Positions 22,875 to 33,149 of a stretch of DNA of 64,000 nt are shown here, piece by piece; within the stretch, counting starts at the first letter, position 1; each line of letters starts with the position of its first letter. The position numbers and the translations under genes were made by a program. Below the pieces are notes generated by a model that was not told where the DNA came from, made no database searches, and worked only from the letters and a program-made list of their open reading frames with translations. The stretch covers positions 7,252,698 to 7,316,697 of the forward strand of contig OZ012700.1 of NCBI GenBank assembly GCA_963942565.1. Direction: 5' to 3'. Source of the DNA: Maea johnstoni (lineage: Eukaryota; Annelida; Polychaeta; Spionida; Magelonidae).

Positions 22875-23375
22875 CAGGTGAACTTGGATATGATGGACCC
22901 AGTGGGACCAGGAAAGCGGTCCATCATATGCAAAATCTGTCATATGCATATGACATACTCAGTCCATTGTATGCAAGTGTGTATGCTGTTGCATTGTGGA
23001 TCTCATTTGATGGGAATAAAAGTCAAAACAGCAAAAGAATATGCCTGACTGGACTTTTATTATACATGTATTTGTCTGCTACGCGAAATACCAGACGGTG
23101 CAAACTGAGTGCTGTCTGGCCAAACGTAACTCAGCATGTCTTTGTCTCGGCGGGAATAATTTGATCGCTAGACACATGTTTATCCGGCATACACAATGCT
23201 AATTACATCCTAAAAAGCATTGTGTGTGCCGTGCTAGCCGAGTTCCGGCATACAGAATCCGGCCTATGCATGGTCCAATACACGTACTTGATATGCATGG
23301 GACTGGGACCAAGCATATCATCCGTCAAAGCCAAAAGTCTGTCATACAGTGGTCCGGCATATCCAAGTTCACCCG
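22875..23375. mobile_element. pogo-like MITE, TA-flanked
   Basis: Ends CAGGTGAACTTGGATATG and, inverted, CGGGTGAACTTGGATATG, flanked by TA on both sides; 501 bp. CAG-starting termini with TA duplications and repeated CCGGCATA motifs fit the pogo/Tigger group. No transposase inside. A pogo-derived host gene starts 1.2 kb downstream. Confidence 0.75.
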
Positions 23376-23477
23376 TATTAAAAGACTAAAATGGCCGCTT
23401 CCAGTGCCTCCCTTTCTTGTATGTTAGGATGTGTTTGAACAGAAATATACTTCTTGTATGAAGGTTGGCAGTGAGTG

Positions 23478-23693
23478 GGCCTGCTCTGATGGCCGTGTGG
23501 TCTAAAGTGCCGCCACTGACTTCACGCTATCTCTCACCACTGCCTGGGCATGTGGGAAAGTTGCCAGTGACTTGGGGTTAGGCAGTGGTTTTCGCAGGGT
23601 AATCTGGTTTCCTCCACTACTAATAACTGGCTAGTCACAAATTAGCCACAATGGGGCATAAATGTGAAAAAACAACACTAAAGTCCAAATCCT
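23478..23693 (+). mobile_element. tRNA-Leu-derived SINE, copy 2
   Basis: Same family as 9154-9355: TGATGGCCGTGTGGTCTAAA, GGTTTCCTCCACTACTAATA and CTGGCTAGTCACAAATTAGC. Flanks GTTGGCAGTGAG and GTTGGCACGGCAGTG are a degraded target duplication. Confidence 0.75.
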
Positions 23694-24430
23694 AGTTGGC
23701 ACGGCAGTGGAGGGAACTTGGGTTTAAGTAGAGAATACCCAATGAAATTATCTATTCATGTTGGAATTGTCCTTTAATGTCTTTTTTGGCAATTGGCCAA
23801 AAATGTGCTCCTGGGGTATTTTAAAAATTTGATATCGAGTGAATGCAAACCCCCCCTCCCGATGTCAAAATGGTTTTAACAAGATCTAGAAACGTCTGCA
23901 CCAACATTAATTATAAAAAAATGTATGAAGTCCAAATACTGATGACACTCATTCTGAATGTAAACCTGTACCATTTTGAAAGATGAAATAAAAATATTGA
24001 AAAAAAAATAAGAATATCAAAAAATGAATCATACATATTGAAAAGTCATGAGCATTGAAAAATAACGTTGAATTTCTAACATCTATAGTAGTTCATTTTT
24101 CAATATTCATATTTATTTCTCAATAGGCCCATCTGAATGAATATCATGGGTCCTCTGACCAGATGCTTTAAAATGCCCCCGTGTACTTCTAACGTCCATA
24201 ATTCATTTTTCAATATTCATATTTATTTCTCAATAGGCCTATTGAAAAATGATTTTGAAAAGTTGAATTACGAAAAATAATTTCAATATCCATAAATATG
24301 GTTTAAAAGAAATTTCCGCTTCCTATATACTGATCACACCTTGTTATTTGTAGATGCTACGCCCTGACCTCCTCCCTCCATTTCTGAAAAGCAAATTTAA
24401 ATTTACCCGCCAAAACAAAGCAACGCGCGT
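23694..24430. other. AT-rich upstream region with local repeats
   Basis: A 37-bp unit starting GTTCATTTTTCAATATTCAT occurs twice near 24090 and 24200. No gene seen. Confidence 0.4.
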
Positions 24431-24553
24431 TCCGACATGTGACCTACGAGAAATGGCGAGACCAGTAAGGACATCGCCATTTTTCGCTCACCGCCATTTT
24501 ATCGCCCACTTTCAGAACTAAGTTCCACCTTAGTTTTGAAGTCATCGTTCACT
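24431..24553 (+). promoter_or_regulatory. Putative promoter / 5' UTR of the pogo-derived gene
   Basis: AAATGGCG and its inverse CGCCATTTT occur three times between 24452 and 24500 close to the ATG at 24554. The CGCCAT core resembles YY1-type initiator sites of TATA-less promoters. No TATA box is seen. Confidence 0.4.
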
Positions 24554-25047
24554 ATGGAGGTGGAGGAAATAGAAATGTCAGGTCTTAAACAATGGACAGT
24601 AGTTGAAACTAGTGAAGTTGTGATGGACCAATGTGACGGACCGCTATTGGTTGCGATGCAACCCAATTCTCAAGAAATGCACGCGGTTGGAGAGGAGGTG
24701 GTAGTGATCACTTCGGACGGTACGCTGTATCACCATCACACAGCTAACAACCAGCAGCAAGTAGCCGCAGTGGAAGAAGTTGCTGGTGATAACCAAGAAG
24801 AAACTCAAGATGACGAGGATCAAGAATATGCGCCGCCGGCTGCGATGGAAAGCTCGGATGATCGCGACTCGGACGTCGAGTCAGAGGATGAACCTAAGCG
24901 GAAGCGTCGTAGAAAAGTCAGCAAAACCAGAGTTCCAAAGTCACCCAAATCATCAAAAACGAAAAGGAAGAAGCGTAAGAAAGAGAAAAGACAGAGTAAA
25001 CAGCAGGAAGATGTCGAGGAAAGGAAAACGCCCACCCGTGTCCGCAG
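24554..25047 (+). CDS. Exon 1 of the pogo-derived gene
   Basis: Starts at the first good ATG (ACTATGG), ends CCGCAG|GTAAGG after 164 codons plus two bases. Acidic first half; Lys/Arg-rich end (KRKKRKKEKRQSKQQ), a likely nuclear localisation signal. Confidence 0.8.
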
Positions 25048-28000
25048 GTAAGGCCCAATCAAAGTGTAACAACATGGGCGACGTGTTTGTTATTGTTTAT
25101 TTTCTTCATCAACTCACATTATCGCCCACCTTTCCTATTATCGTTATACTCGATATGGTATATGGTCAAAAATCCGAAATCACCGTTCGCAAAATCGCCG
25201 TTTGCAATAAGGCCAATGCTTAAAAGGGCCCTGTTTATTGGAAATCAATTAGGCGTAGTGTCCGTGTATATGAGTGTGGAAAGTGATAAAAAAGTTTTGG
25301 ATTGGTTTTAAGTGATGTCATTTATCATCATGGCTATTCCATTTAAAAATACATTGGGGGGGGGGGGGGGGGGGTGGAACGCACACAATTTCAGAACCCC
25401 CCGCCCAATGATTTTTTTCATGTAACCCCCCCCCCCACCAATGATTTTTAATACTTTTTCAAAACCCCATACCCCGCTTGAAAAATAAAATGCACAAAAG
25501 TGTGGAAATATGGGAAAGGGCGGTAAATCATATAAATGTTATGACAGACCTTGTCATGCATTTTGATTTTGAGTGGGGCAGCTCAGCCGCACATGTTCAC
25601 TGCTCGCTTCGTTTGGCAGCAGGGATTCCCCCTTCTTGTGCGCATGCATGCATATTAAACGTAAGCCATTCCGAGGTGAAATCCTCAATGCTGACCGCCT
25701 CAACTTTAAAAGTGTGCCATACAGGCACCAGGCAACAGATTTTTATCAAATAAAGTTATAATCTTACCAAGAAATAATGTAGGATACGATAGTGACTGGT
25801 TTTGGGGGGTGTTTCAGGCAGGGACTTAGCCAGGACCCGTCCTACCTGTCTTTTGGACAGGTAGTTTCCTAAAAACCTACTGTTAGGACAGGCAAAGATT
25901 TCTAGGATGATTTTTCAATTTTGACTTTTGGGGTGTAATCATGGTCTTAGCCAGCAGGGCGTCTGGGTGCCTTTTTGGACACCCAAACCCTTAAAAAGAA
26001 CCTCTCAGGACACCCAAATCTTTTTGTGTGCAATTTCTAAAAATCTCAATCTCAAGCTTATAATTGAATTTTTTCATCTCCTTATAATTCCCATGACATT
26101 GTTTAATGATATCATGCCTTATTTTGATGAATTTATACATGTTTATGGTTGAAATATGAGTATATTGTGATCCCCCTTAAAAATTTGGACGCCCAAAAAT
26201 TTTACAACTGCCAATTTTAGGCACCCAGTTTCTAAATCCTGGCTAAGACACTGGGTGTAATAACCAGATATTTTCCTAACATACCATCTTCTAGTACATA
26301 ACTGAAGTGTAAATTGCCCTCTTTGACACACTAGGCTATTAAATGTAGCTGGTATATAACGAATTGAGGTAGATATGTGGCTAAATCTGGACGGGCAAAT
26401 TTTTTGAAATTGCTGTTTTGGACAGGCATTTTAAAAATTCTGGCTAAGACCCTGGTTTCAGGTTATAAATATGAGCGCCCAGTTTTCTTGGCGCTGATGC
26501 TATTTTTTAAATGCTCGGAACTCTAACTGTGATTTGGCTAATAGACATCATATAGTAAACAATGGTCGATACCACAGTTAGAGTTGCTCGAACTAATATA
26601 GTATATACCCCACACCGATGTTATTTTTTTGCCAGGTAATCATTTGCTGATTTGGAAACCCAGAACACTGGTTTTTGACAGTTTGGACACCTAAAAGTTT
26701 GGAACATGACTTGCTGATGATGATTATTCCTAGAAGATAGTGCATGTCTAGTGTCACATTTATAATACACACAAAACAGTTACTGGCCTAAAAAAGCAAA
26801 AAAAAAAGCTTTGGGCGTAATTACTTATTTTTCAAATGTTGTTTTTGGGAGGGTGTATGGTTGGTGATTTTGTGACAGTCTAGGACCTGTCCTGCCTGTC
26901 CAAAAGAAAGGCAGGACAGGTCCATTACTAAAATGTGGCTTGGAACCAGGGTCTTAGCCAGGATTTCAAAAATGTCTGTCCAAAACAGCAATTTCAAAAT
27001 TTCTGCCTGTCCAGATTTAGCTACTTATCTACTTCAAATCCTTATATACCAGCTACAATGAATGTGTTTATTATCCCCAAAAGTCAAAATTGAAAAGAAA
27101 AATCATAAAATATTTGCCTGTCCAAACAGGAGGTATTTAGGGAACTACCTGTCCAAAAGAAAGGCAGGACAGGTCCTGGCTGAGCTGCTGCTTGGACTTT
27201 TCACACCTTTAAATTCATGGTATTTTTATGATTTTTTTATTAATAAGAGCTGAAAGGGTTTGCTATTTTATATTTATTCCTTTGAATTGGAACTCGCAAC
27301 TAGTGCTACAAAGCCTACAATAGACAAAATTTGACTGAAAATGAAATCAATTTTATGTATTATCATTATAAGAAGTTAAACAAAGTTCTCTTTATCTTTT
27401 CAGGTTCCAGTGGAATGACAATGCTATGGTTCAGGCCATCAAAGCGGTGAAGGAGAAAAAGATGTCGATTCGTGGTGCCGCGTGGAAGTTCGAGGTCCCA
27501 TACAGCACTCTGAAAGATCGCATCCATGGCCGCGTGCAGCATGGCACCAAGCCAGGCGTCAAACCAGCGCTCAATCCTGAGGAGGAGAAAGAGCTTGTCA
27601 AATACATCCACGATATTGAGTCCCGTGGCTTCACGCTGCGTGGCGTGGATGTACGAGATCGGGCGGGGGAGCTTCTCCAGTTGAATCGCGGTGCAGATTC
27701 TCCGTATATTGACTGCAGTCCAGGCCATAATTGGCTCAGCGGATTTGTAAAACGCAACCCTGATATACAGCCCAAAAAACTTATGCAAAGGCGGTCCACT
27801 GGAAACAGTCCAACCACAAATCTTAGACGGACAAAAGACCAATTGAAGAGCTTTTATGATACGTGGGCGAAAGTTCTGCGTAAACAAAAGGTTTCTACTA
27901 AACCTGAAAAGATTTTCACCCTGTCTGAGATGACGACTATGGTTCATAAGGATACAACGATCCTCTTGTGTGGTTCAGCGGCCGGTCACATGATCCCGCC

Positions 28001-31000
28001 ATTTCTGGTAATGGCGGGCCATCGAAACATGCTGAATGACGTCAAAAAAGACTTGATCAAATACTTTGGTTTCGCTTTCACGTGGAACGGAGCTCTAGAT
28101 GAGAATGTGTTTCTCCATTGGTTCCAGCATTTTCTGAATCACACTGGAGACCATCGACCGTGTATTCTCATTATGGGGAAAGCTGCGTCGTATATATCGA
28201 TGCAGCTGTACCGTCAAGCACGCGAGGCAGGGGTCACCATTGTTGGTATCCCGCCGTCCATATCTCACTGTGTCCTACCATTTGATAAGCATGTTATTGA
28301 TATCCTACGGACTGCTCTGGCCAAAAGGCACATCAAGTGGGAGAAGGAATCTCCGGGACGAGTCTTGGCGGTCGGCGAATTCTGCGAGCTGCTGAGAAAA
28401 GCATGGAAGAGGGGACTCTCCATGACAACAGTCACCATGGCGTTTACGCGCGTAGGCATCTTTCCACTCAACAAAACAGCATATGATGCTGAGAGGGTAA
28501 GTCTATGTGGGGTTTCCTTTATTTACTACAAAGGAGAAAGAAAGGTTCCCTAATTTAGATATTGCTACTTTATAACGAAATTCTACCTGGTTGGTATAGA
28601 GTGAAACCTCTGGGATGTGAATACCTTGGGACCAGGGCAAAAATGTTCACATCAGAGGATGTTCACAGTTCACCTCTCAGAGGTCTGTTCATAATGTAAA
28701 AGAATCAAATCGGAACCGGAAATTGCATTCACTTTAGGAGGTGTTCACATCTCCGGGGTGATTCCAATGAGAGGGTTCACTGTAATTTGAATAACCATTA
28801 GTAAGTCTCAAGAAAAAAAAATATGTGAAATGATCAATTTCTTGATACAATGAAACAATAGTTTTCAATGTTATTTTATTAAAAAATACATTTATTTATT
28901 ATTCAATCAAATGCATGTCAGCAAATGAATCTTTCCCAACAGGACAGCACAGAATTGAGTATTTCTCATGGGCACACAGAAAGCTCGATGGCAGCAGCTA
29001 AGGCCTAAAAAAAGTTGTTTGTTTCCTGTAACCCTACCCTAACAAGTTTTTATTCAAAAAAATCCCTACCATAAAGTTTTTTCCGCCCTCCAAACTACAA
29101 ATCAACGTAAAACATGCATAAATCACACATTATTGACCAAAAAAAATAATGCAAAAAAAAAATGTTTTTACCGACCTACCTACCCTATTTTTTTTTCAGA
29201 CAGGAAACAAACAATATTTTTTTCTTGGCCTAATAAGCATTACTTACCACTGTTTAGTGTTTTAGCAACAAGGGCGTCTGGATATCATTTGAACACCCAT
29301 ACCCTCAAAAATCTCCCATAAGTACACCCAAATGTTTCTGTGATGAATTTCTAGAAATATTAATTTCAAGGTAATTTTTAAATTTTCACTTCAATCAGTT
29401 CAATGTGAATGCTAGGACATTACCTAAAGGTATTATTCAGTTTTTTTATAAGAAAATCTATCAGGGCTATGGTTGTTTTACAGTGAAGAAATCATGCTCT
29501 CACTTAAAATATTGGATGCCCAGAAGTTTTATGATACTGTAGAACACACGATGTTAGCGTCTGTTTATATATAGCGTGTGGTTCCGCTTCGCTATATAAA
29601 AACGCTGTACTTTTTTCTTACTGTACTGGCGCTGTCAGCTGCGACTACCGTCGCTAACATAAAGATACGCTATGATGCGAAAATTCCCCAATTCGCTATA
29701 TTTGGGACATGCGTCATATACTGTAAAACTGGTAATGTTTGCGTGTAGTAAATATTGCGTTTTTTTCATTTTCTCTTTTATGCGTGTTTTAATTAATGCG
29801 ACGCCACCAGACGTCAGATATCTGAAACAGAAGGGACAGATTTATGCGTGTTTTAATTATTGCGTCCTCATGCATTCGCATTAAAATGCAATAATTAAAA
29901 TCACGCAATCATTACCAGTTTTACAGTATGTGTTCTACAGTACTCCATTTTGGACACCCACTTTCAAAATCCTGGCTATGACTTCGCAACTATTTCAAAT
30001 GTAAGATCCAATATTTGGAAAGAAATATATTTCAATGATTTTCTGAGTTTGATGTTTGTCCCCTAATTTAGGCAATCCCATCTTTGATGGTCTCCCAGGC
30101 ATTTCTGGGGCAAGGTCCTAGCCAGAATTTCAAAACTATCCGTCCTAAACATCAATTCCAAAATTTCTGCCATCCAGATATAGCTACTCAGCTGATTTAC
30201 ATCCTTATTCCAACTAGATTTAAGAGGCTATTTTGTCAAAAAGAGCAATTGACATGTCAGCCATGTCATAGTAGATAGTTTGTTAGGAAAAGATTTGGTT
30301 ATTATCCAAAATAAAGTCAGAATTGGAAGTTTTCAGGAAACTACCCGTCCAAAAGACAGACTGGACAGGTACTGTCCCAAGTCCCTTTTCTGGGGTTTCC
30401 TTGAGTCATCATGATATATCATTGTTAAATATTTTCTGCTTATTGTAGGTACACAAGGATCTTAATGAGAAATTAAGCCAACACAATTATGCATCAATGG
30501 ACAGCTACTCAGGTGCGGCAGAGACATATAATCTCGCCGGCGACGTGTCGGACGCCGAGAGCGGCCAGTCTACGGAGGAAGATGATCACGACGATCGCGA
30601 CCACCTGATCGCAAAAACTATGATAGCGCTGGGAGACCGTACGGTGGTGCTCAAGGTTCCTGCTGTTAAATCTGAGGGTAAGGAGAGCAGCGCTGCTCCC
30701 TTAGAGGGTGGAGCGGGCAGTGAGGGGAACTTACTCAACAGCGTGGTGGGCCAGTCAATATTGAAAGTCAAGCAAAAGCCCTCATCACTATTGTGTATCG
30801 CTGGGGAGCAGGGCGAGGCGGCCAGAACGGAGATCTGGACCACCGCGGTGACGGAGGAGGAGGAGGTAGTGGAGGACACAATGGAAGTCCCTGTATCTCA
30901 AGAACAAGATGGTGGCGCCTTTATTTCACCAGAAGTTTCTGCCACAGACTCTGCTGCTGTGCTGGAACTGGGTATTGAGCAGGACAATACGGGTACGACC

Positions 31001-31564
31001 GCCACCAGCCATGAGGAGGTAGTCCAAGACGATGGGTTGGTGGTCGTTCAGGAAACAATTGTGGTGGAGGAATCTGACTTGAAGGCATTAGAAAGTCCTG
31101 AGGAGAAGAACCAATACTTTGTTGAGGAGGTGGCTGGAGAGGGGGCGCCACAGGTCTTTGAGGGTGAGAATATCGAGCAACAGGAGGTCACGATTGAGAT
31201 GACCCCCAGCGGTGTTGAAGAGCTTGTTGAGGAGGAATCGGTGCCTCCTGCTAACGCCGATGTGAGCCAGGAGATTCAGACAGTGTACATAGACGAAGGT
31301 ACGTCCCATCTCCAGCTGGTCAACCACCACGAGCACGCCCAGTTCACTGCAGACGGCACCATGATCCTCAACCACGACGGCAGCACCAACATCTCCAGCC
31401 AACTCCTCGCCCAATCAGCTCGCATCATGATCGAAACCGAGGACGGCCTCACCGAGTTCCACCTCGAGGACCTCAAATCTCTCGCCGCCGCAACATCGGG
31501 CCAGATCTTACGGAGCGCTGATGGAACGCAAATCGTCATAGAAACCACTGATGGGCCCTCATAA
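24554..31564 (+). CDS. Domesticated pogo/Tigger transposase-derived protein
   Basis: Three exons (24554-25047, 27404-28496, 30449-31564) join in phase with GT-AG introns to give 900 residues. Residues 1-164 are acidic then strongly basic (nuclear-type). Residues 166-217 form a pipsqueak HTH (SIRGAAWKFEVPYSTLKDRI), about 220-290 a CENP-B-type HTH (GHNWLSGFVKRNPD), and 300-520 a DDE_1-like fold. The usual DET is replaced by TLSE near 339 and the second Asp by Gly-Lys near 423 (IMGKAASYIS); only the third-site Asp near 459 (LPFDK) remains, so cutting activity is unlikely. Exon 3 adds an acidic Glu/Val-rich tail of about 370 residues with no transposase homology, which could be an activation or partner-binding region. 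Intact long frame, host-type introns and added termini point to a host gene. Confidence 0.85.
25819..26454. mobile_element. hAT-type MITE (outer), interrupted by another
   Basis: Ends CAGGGACTTAGCCAGGA and CTGGCTAAGACCCTG, with perfect 8-bp duplications GTTTCAGG at 25811-25818 and 26455-26462. Body has CCTGTC/GACAGG motifs shared with 26947, 30111, 53077 and 57761. About 322 bp of it is a later insertion. Confidence 0.85.
25940..26253. mobile_element. hAT-type MITE (inner), inserted in the outer one
   Basis: 314 bp of the GGTCTTAGCCAG family with perfect TSDs GGTGTAAT at 25932-25939 and 26254-26261. Its nearly identical twin at 11057 shows recent activity. Confidence 0.88.
26947..27190. mobile_element. 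hAT-type MITE (CCTGTCC family)
   Basis: Starts CAGGGTCTTAGCCAGG; flanks CTTGGAAC and CTTGGACT are an 8-bp duplication with two differences. Ends 213 bp before exon 2. Confidence 0.7.
27404..28496 (+). CDS. Exon 2: HTH and inactive DDE domain
   Basis: Acceptor TTTATCTTTTCAG, donor GAGAGG|GTAAGT; residues 165-529. The single exon carries the whole transposase-derived part, as expected if an intronless pogo ORF was captured between host exons. Confidence 0.85.
28599..28782. mobile_element. pogo/Tigger-like MITE inside the pogo-derived gene
   Basis: Left GAGTGAAACCTCTGGGATGT; right, inverted, CAGTGAACCCTCTCATTGGA; TA at both borders; about 184 bp. CAGTG(A)ACCTC ends are typical of Tigger-type elements. 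Confidence 0.6.
28999..29233. mobile_element. MITE with GGCC...TTGTTTGTTTCCTG inverted ends
   Basis: Inverted ends containing TTGTTTGTTTCCTG (near 29014) and CAGGAAACAAACAA (near 29202), each next to GGCCTAA or GGCCAAG. Superfamily uncertain. Confidence 0.55.
29537..29940. mobile_element. TA-flanked MITE (CTGTAGAACACA ends)
   Basis: CTGTAGAACACA at the left and TGTGTTCTACAG at the right, flanked by TA. It contains a further TA-flanked inverted-repeat unit at 29721-29926. Confidence 0.7.
29721..29926. mobile_element. Inner TA-flanked MITE (CTGTAAAACTGG ends)
   Basis: Inverted CTGTAAAACTGGTAATG ends, TA borders, 206 bp, nested inside the 29537 element. Confidence 0.65.
30111..30387. mobile_element. 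hAT-type MITE (CCTGTCC family), degraded
   Basis: Flanked by TTCTGGGG at 30103-30110 and 30388-30395. Ends CAAGGTCCTAGCC and, inverted, AAGGGACTTGGGACAG are diverged from consensus, so this is an older copy. Confidence 0.65.
30449..31564 (+). CDS. Exon 3: acidic C-terminal extension
   Basis: Acceptor TTATTGTAG, phase 0, stop TAA at 31562-31564; residues 530-900. It ends with a conserved-looking block QSARIMIETEDGLTEFHLED and QIVIETTDGPS. No known domain recognised. Confidence 0.8.
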   Translation, partial: VHKDLNEKLSQHNYASMDSYSGAAETYNLAGDVSDAESGQSTEEDDHDDRDHLIAKTMIALGDRTVVLKVPAVKSEGKESSAAPLEGGAGSEGNLLNSVVGQSILKVKQKPSSLLCIAGEQGEAARTEIWTTAVTEEEEVVEDTMEVPVSQEQDGGAFISPEVSATDSAAVLELGIEQDNTGTTATSHEEVVQDDGLVVVQETIVVEESDLKALESPEEKNQYFVEEVAGEGAPQVFEGENIEQQEVTIEMTPSGVEELVEEESVPPANADVSQEIQTVYIDEGTSHLQLVNHHEHAQFTADGTMILNHDGSTNISSQLLAQSARIMIETEDGLTEFHLEDLKSLAAATSGQILRSADGTQIVIETTDGPS

Positions 31565-31965
31565 GAATAGAAAAGTCTGCGATATGACATTCGATATATT
31601 TTTATCACTGCTTTCCCTGTTATTTATCATTCTGTATACATCCCCCCCCAGATTTTCTTGAATGAAGTGCTTTATCTAATAGTTTACCAACATTTGAGTG
31701 TGATGTTGAGTTTTCTCAGTGGTTTTAAGTAATTAATTCTATATAGAATAATTTTGATTGTTCTGTACTTAGGAAAGTATGAATTAGAATAATTTTGATT
31801 GTTCTGTACTTAGGAAAGTATGAATTGCATTTTTTTTTGTAAATATCACATACATATTATTGTTTATCTGACTATATTTTCCTTCGAACATGTAGGATGA
31901 AGTTGATGTGTGAAGCAGTGATTCTGTGTGGATCTTAATACAATGCTGATTATATATTAAAGTTT
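31565..31965 (+). other. 3' UTR of the pogo-derived gene
   Basis: Contains a 41-bp tandem duplication (AGAATAATTTTGATTGTTCT) at about 31746-31826 and a possible ATTAAA poly(A) signal at 31956-31961. Confidence 0.5.
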
Positions 31966-32427
31966 GACTAATTAACTTAGCATTTGTCTACTTGTCACAA
32001 TAAGGAATTTATCAGACTAATTGACCAACAGTGTTTTTCCCTGTTTGCTTTCAAATTTAAGTTTTCCCACTTAAAAATGACTAGTTACAACTTAGCCATA
32101 TCGTATATGTCAAAACAGTAACAATGAACACAATTCTAATGACCGGCAATAATTTCACTCATTTTCTCCATTATTACACAGTGATTTTCATTTTAAACAT
32201 TTGGTTAAGATCACAGTTTTGTATGATATATTTGAGTTTTACACCCGGGCATAGGTTATATTTCACTTTGTTGATACTGAATAGCAAGTGTACAGTATCA
32301 AATGTACGGATGAGCTCAGCCTCAAATTGGTTTAAACCGTAAAGAGATATGAAAAAATAGTCAAGCTCATGACTAGGGTGGGCACCTCAAAAAACTTTCA
32401 CAATGCGATGAGATATCAATATTTCCT

Positions 32428-32880
32428 TAGCCCATTAATGCTGTAGAGCATGGTCTTAGCCAGCAGGGCGTGTCTTTTTGGACACCCAAACCCCTCAAAA
32501 GCACCCCTCAGGACACCCACTTTTTTTGGTGAAGAATTTCTTAAAATGTCAATCTCAAGCATATAATTGAATTTTATCATCTTCATATAATTCCCTTGAC
32601 ATTCTATAAGGATACCATGCCTTAGTTTGATAAATGTATACATGTTTATGGTTGAAATATGAGTATTTTGTGGTCCCCCTTAAAAATTTGGACGCCCAAA
32701 TATTTTACAATTGCCAATTTTAGGCACCCACTTTCTAAATCCTGGCTAAGACCCTGCTGTAGAGTAACTCCTCAAATTGTCACTTGTACCTCTGATACTT
32801 TTGATACTCATAATTTAAGAATTATTTTACAAACTATTTGAAGAGGAGTTGTTGGCAATGATGATCTGATGGTCTCTCTG
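32428..32880. mobile_element. TTAA-type MITE (CCCATTAATGC family), split by a hAT MITE
   Basis: Left piece CCCATTAATGCTGTAGAG and right piece from 32757 carry the body of the family seen intact at 33981-34212. The 3' end is degraded. Confidence 0.55.
32449..32756. mobile_element. hAT-type MITE (GGTCTTAGCCAG family)
   Basis: 308 bp with perfect 8-bp duplications CTGTAGAG at 32441-32448 and 32757-32764. It interrupts a TTAA-type MITE. Confidence 0.85.
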
Positions 32881-33149
32881 GGACCTAGTTTTGTTTAAAA
32901 GGGCACTATCATCTTTGGAAATTTATCTGATAAATAGCGAACTTCAATGGCGCGGAAACAGCAAGGTAGCAATTGAGTCAATTTTGTATTTCAAATCCTA
33001 AACGATAAAGTATGCTTTAAAAAAATTACTATACAATAATATTTACCTTCAATATCTGTATTTGGTATTGTACCTAGTTCAGGTATTAATCCCTACTTGT
33101 GACCAGCATTGTGTCTGCCTATTGTTGACCAGAACCATACTACCACCAG

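Larger units (their letters stand above)
25048..27403 (+). other. Intron 1 of the pogo-derived gene
   Basis: 2356 bp. Contains a G-run near 25357-25373, a C-run near 25427, two nested hAT-type MITEs (25819-26454), a third at 26947-27190, and an inverted repeat (AACTCTAACTGTG and CACAGTTAGAGTT) around 26519-26585. Confidence 0.7.
29257..29986. mobile_element. Degraded hAT-type MITE split by a TA-element nest
   Basis: The two halves (29257-29534 and 29943-29986) match the GGTCTTAGCCAG family (GGGCGTCTGGATATC and CACTTTCAAAATCCTGGCTA). The interruption is the 29537-29940 element. Confidence 0.6.
28497..30448 (+). other. Intron 2 of the pogo-derived gene
   Basis: 1952 bp holding at least five MITEs: 28599-28782, 28999-29233, a nest at 29257-29986, and 30111-30387. 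No internal exon seen. Confidence 0.65.

Noticed and set aside
27366-27947. 193-residue frame on the minus strand.
   Set aside because: It is antisense to exon 2 of the pogo-derived gene, whose sense frame has clear HTH and DDE_1 similarity.
30586-31608. Several minus-strand frames opposite exon 3 of the pogo-derived gene.
   Set aside because: They are shadows of the sense frame, without splice signals or domains.
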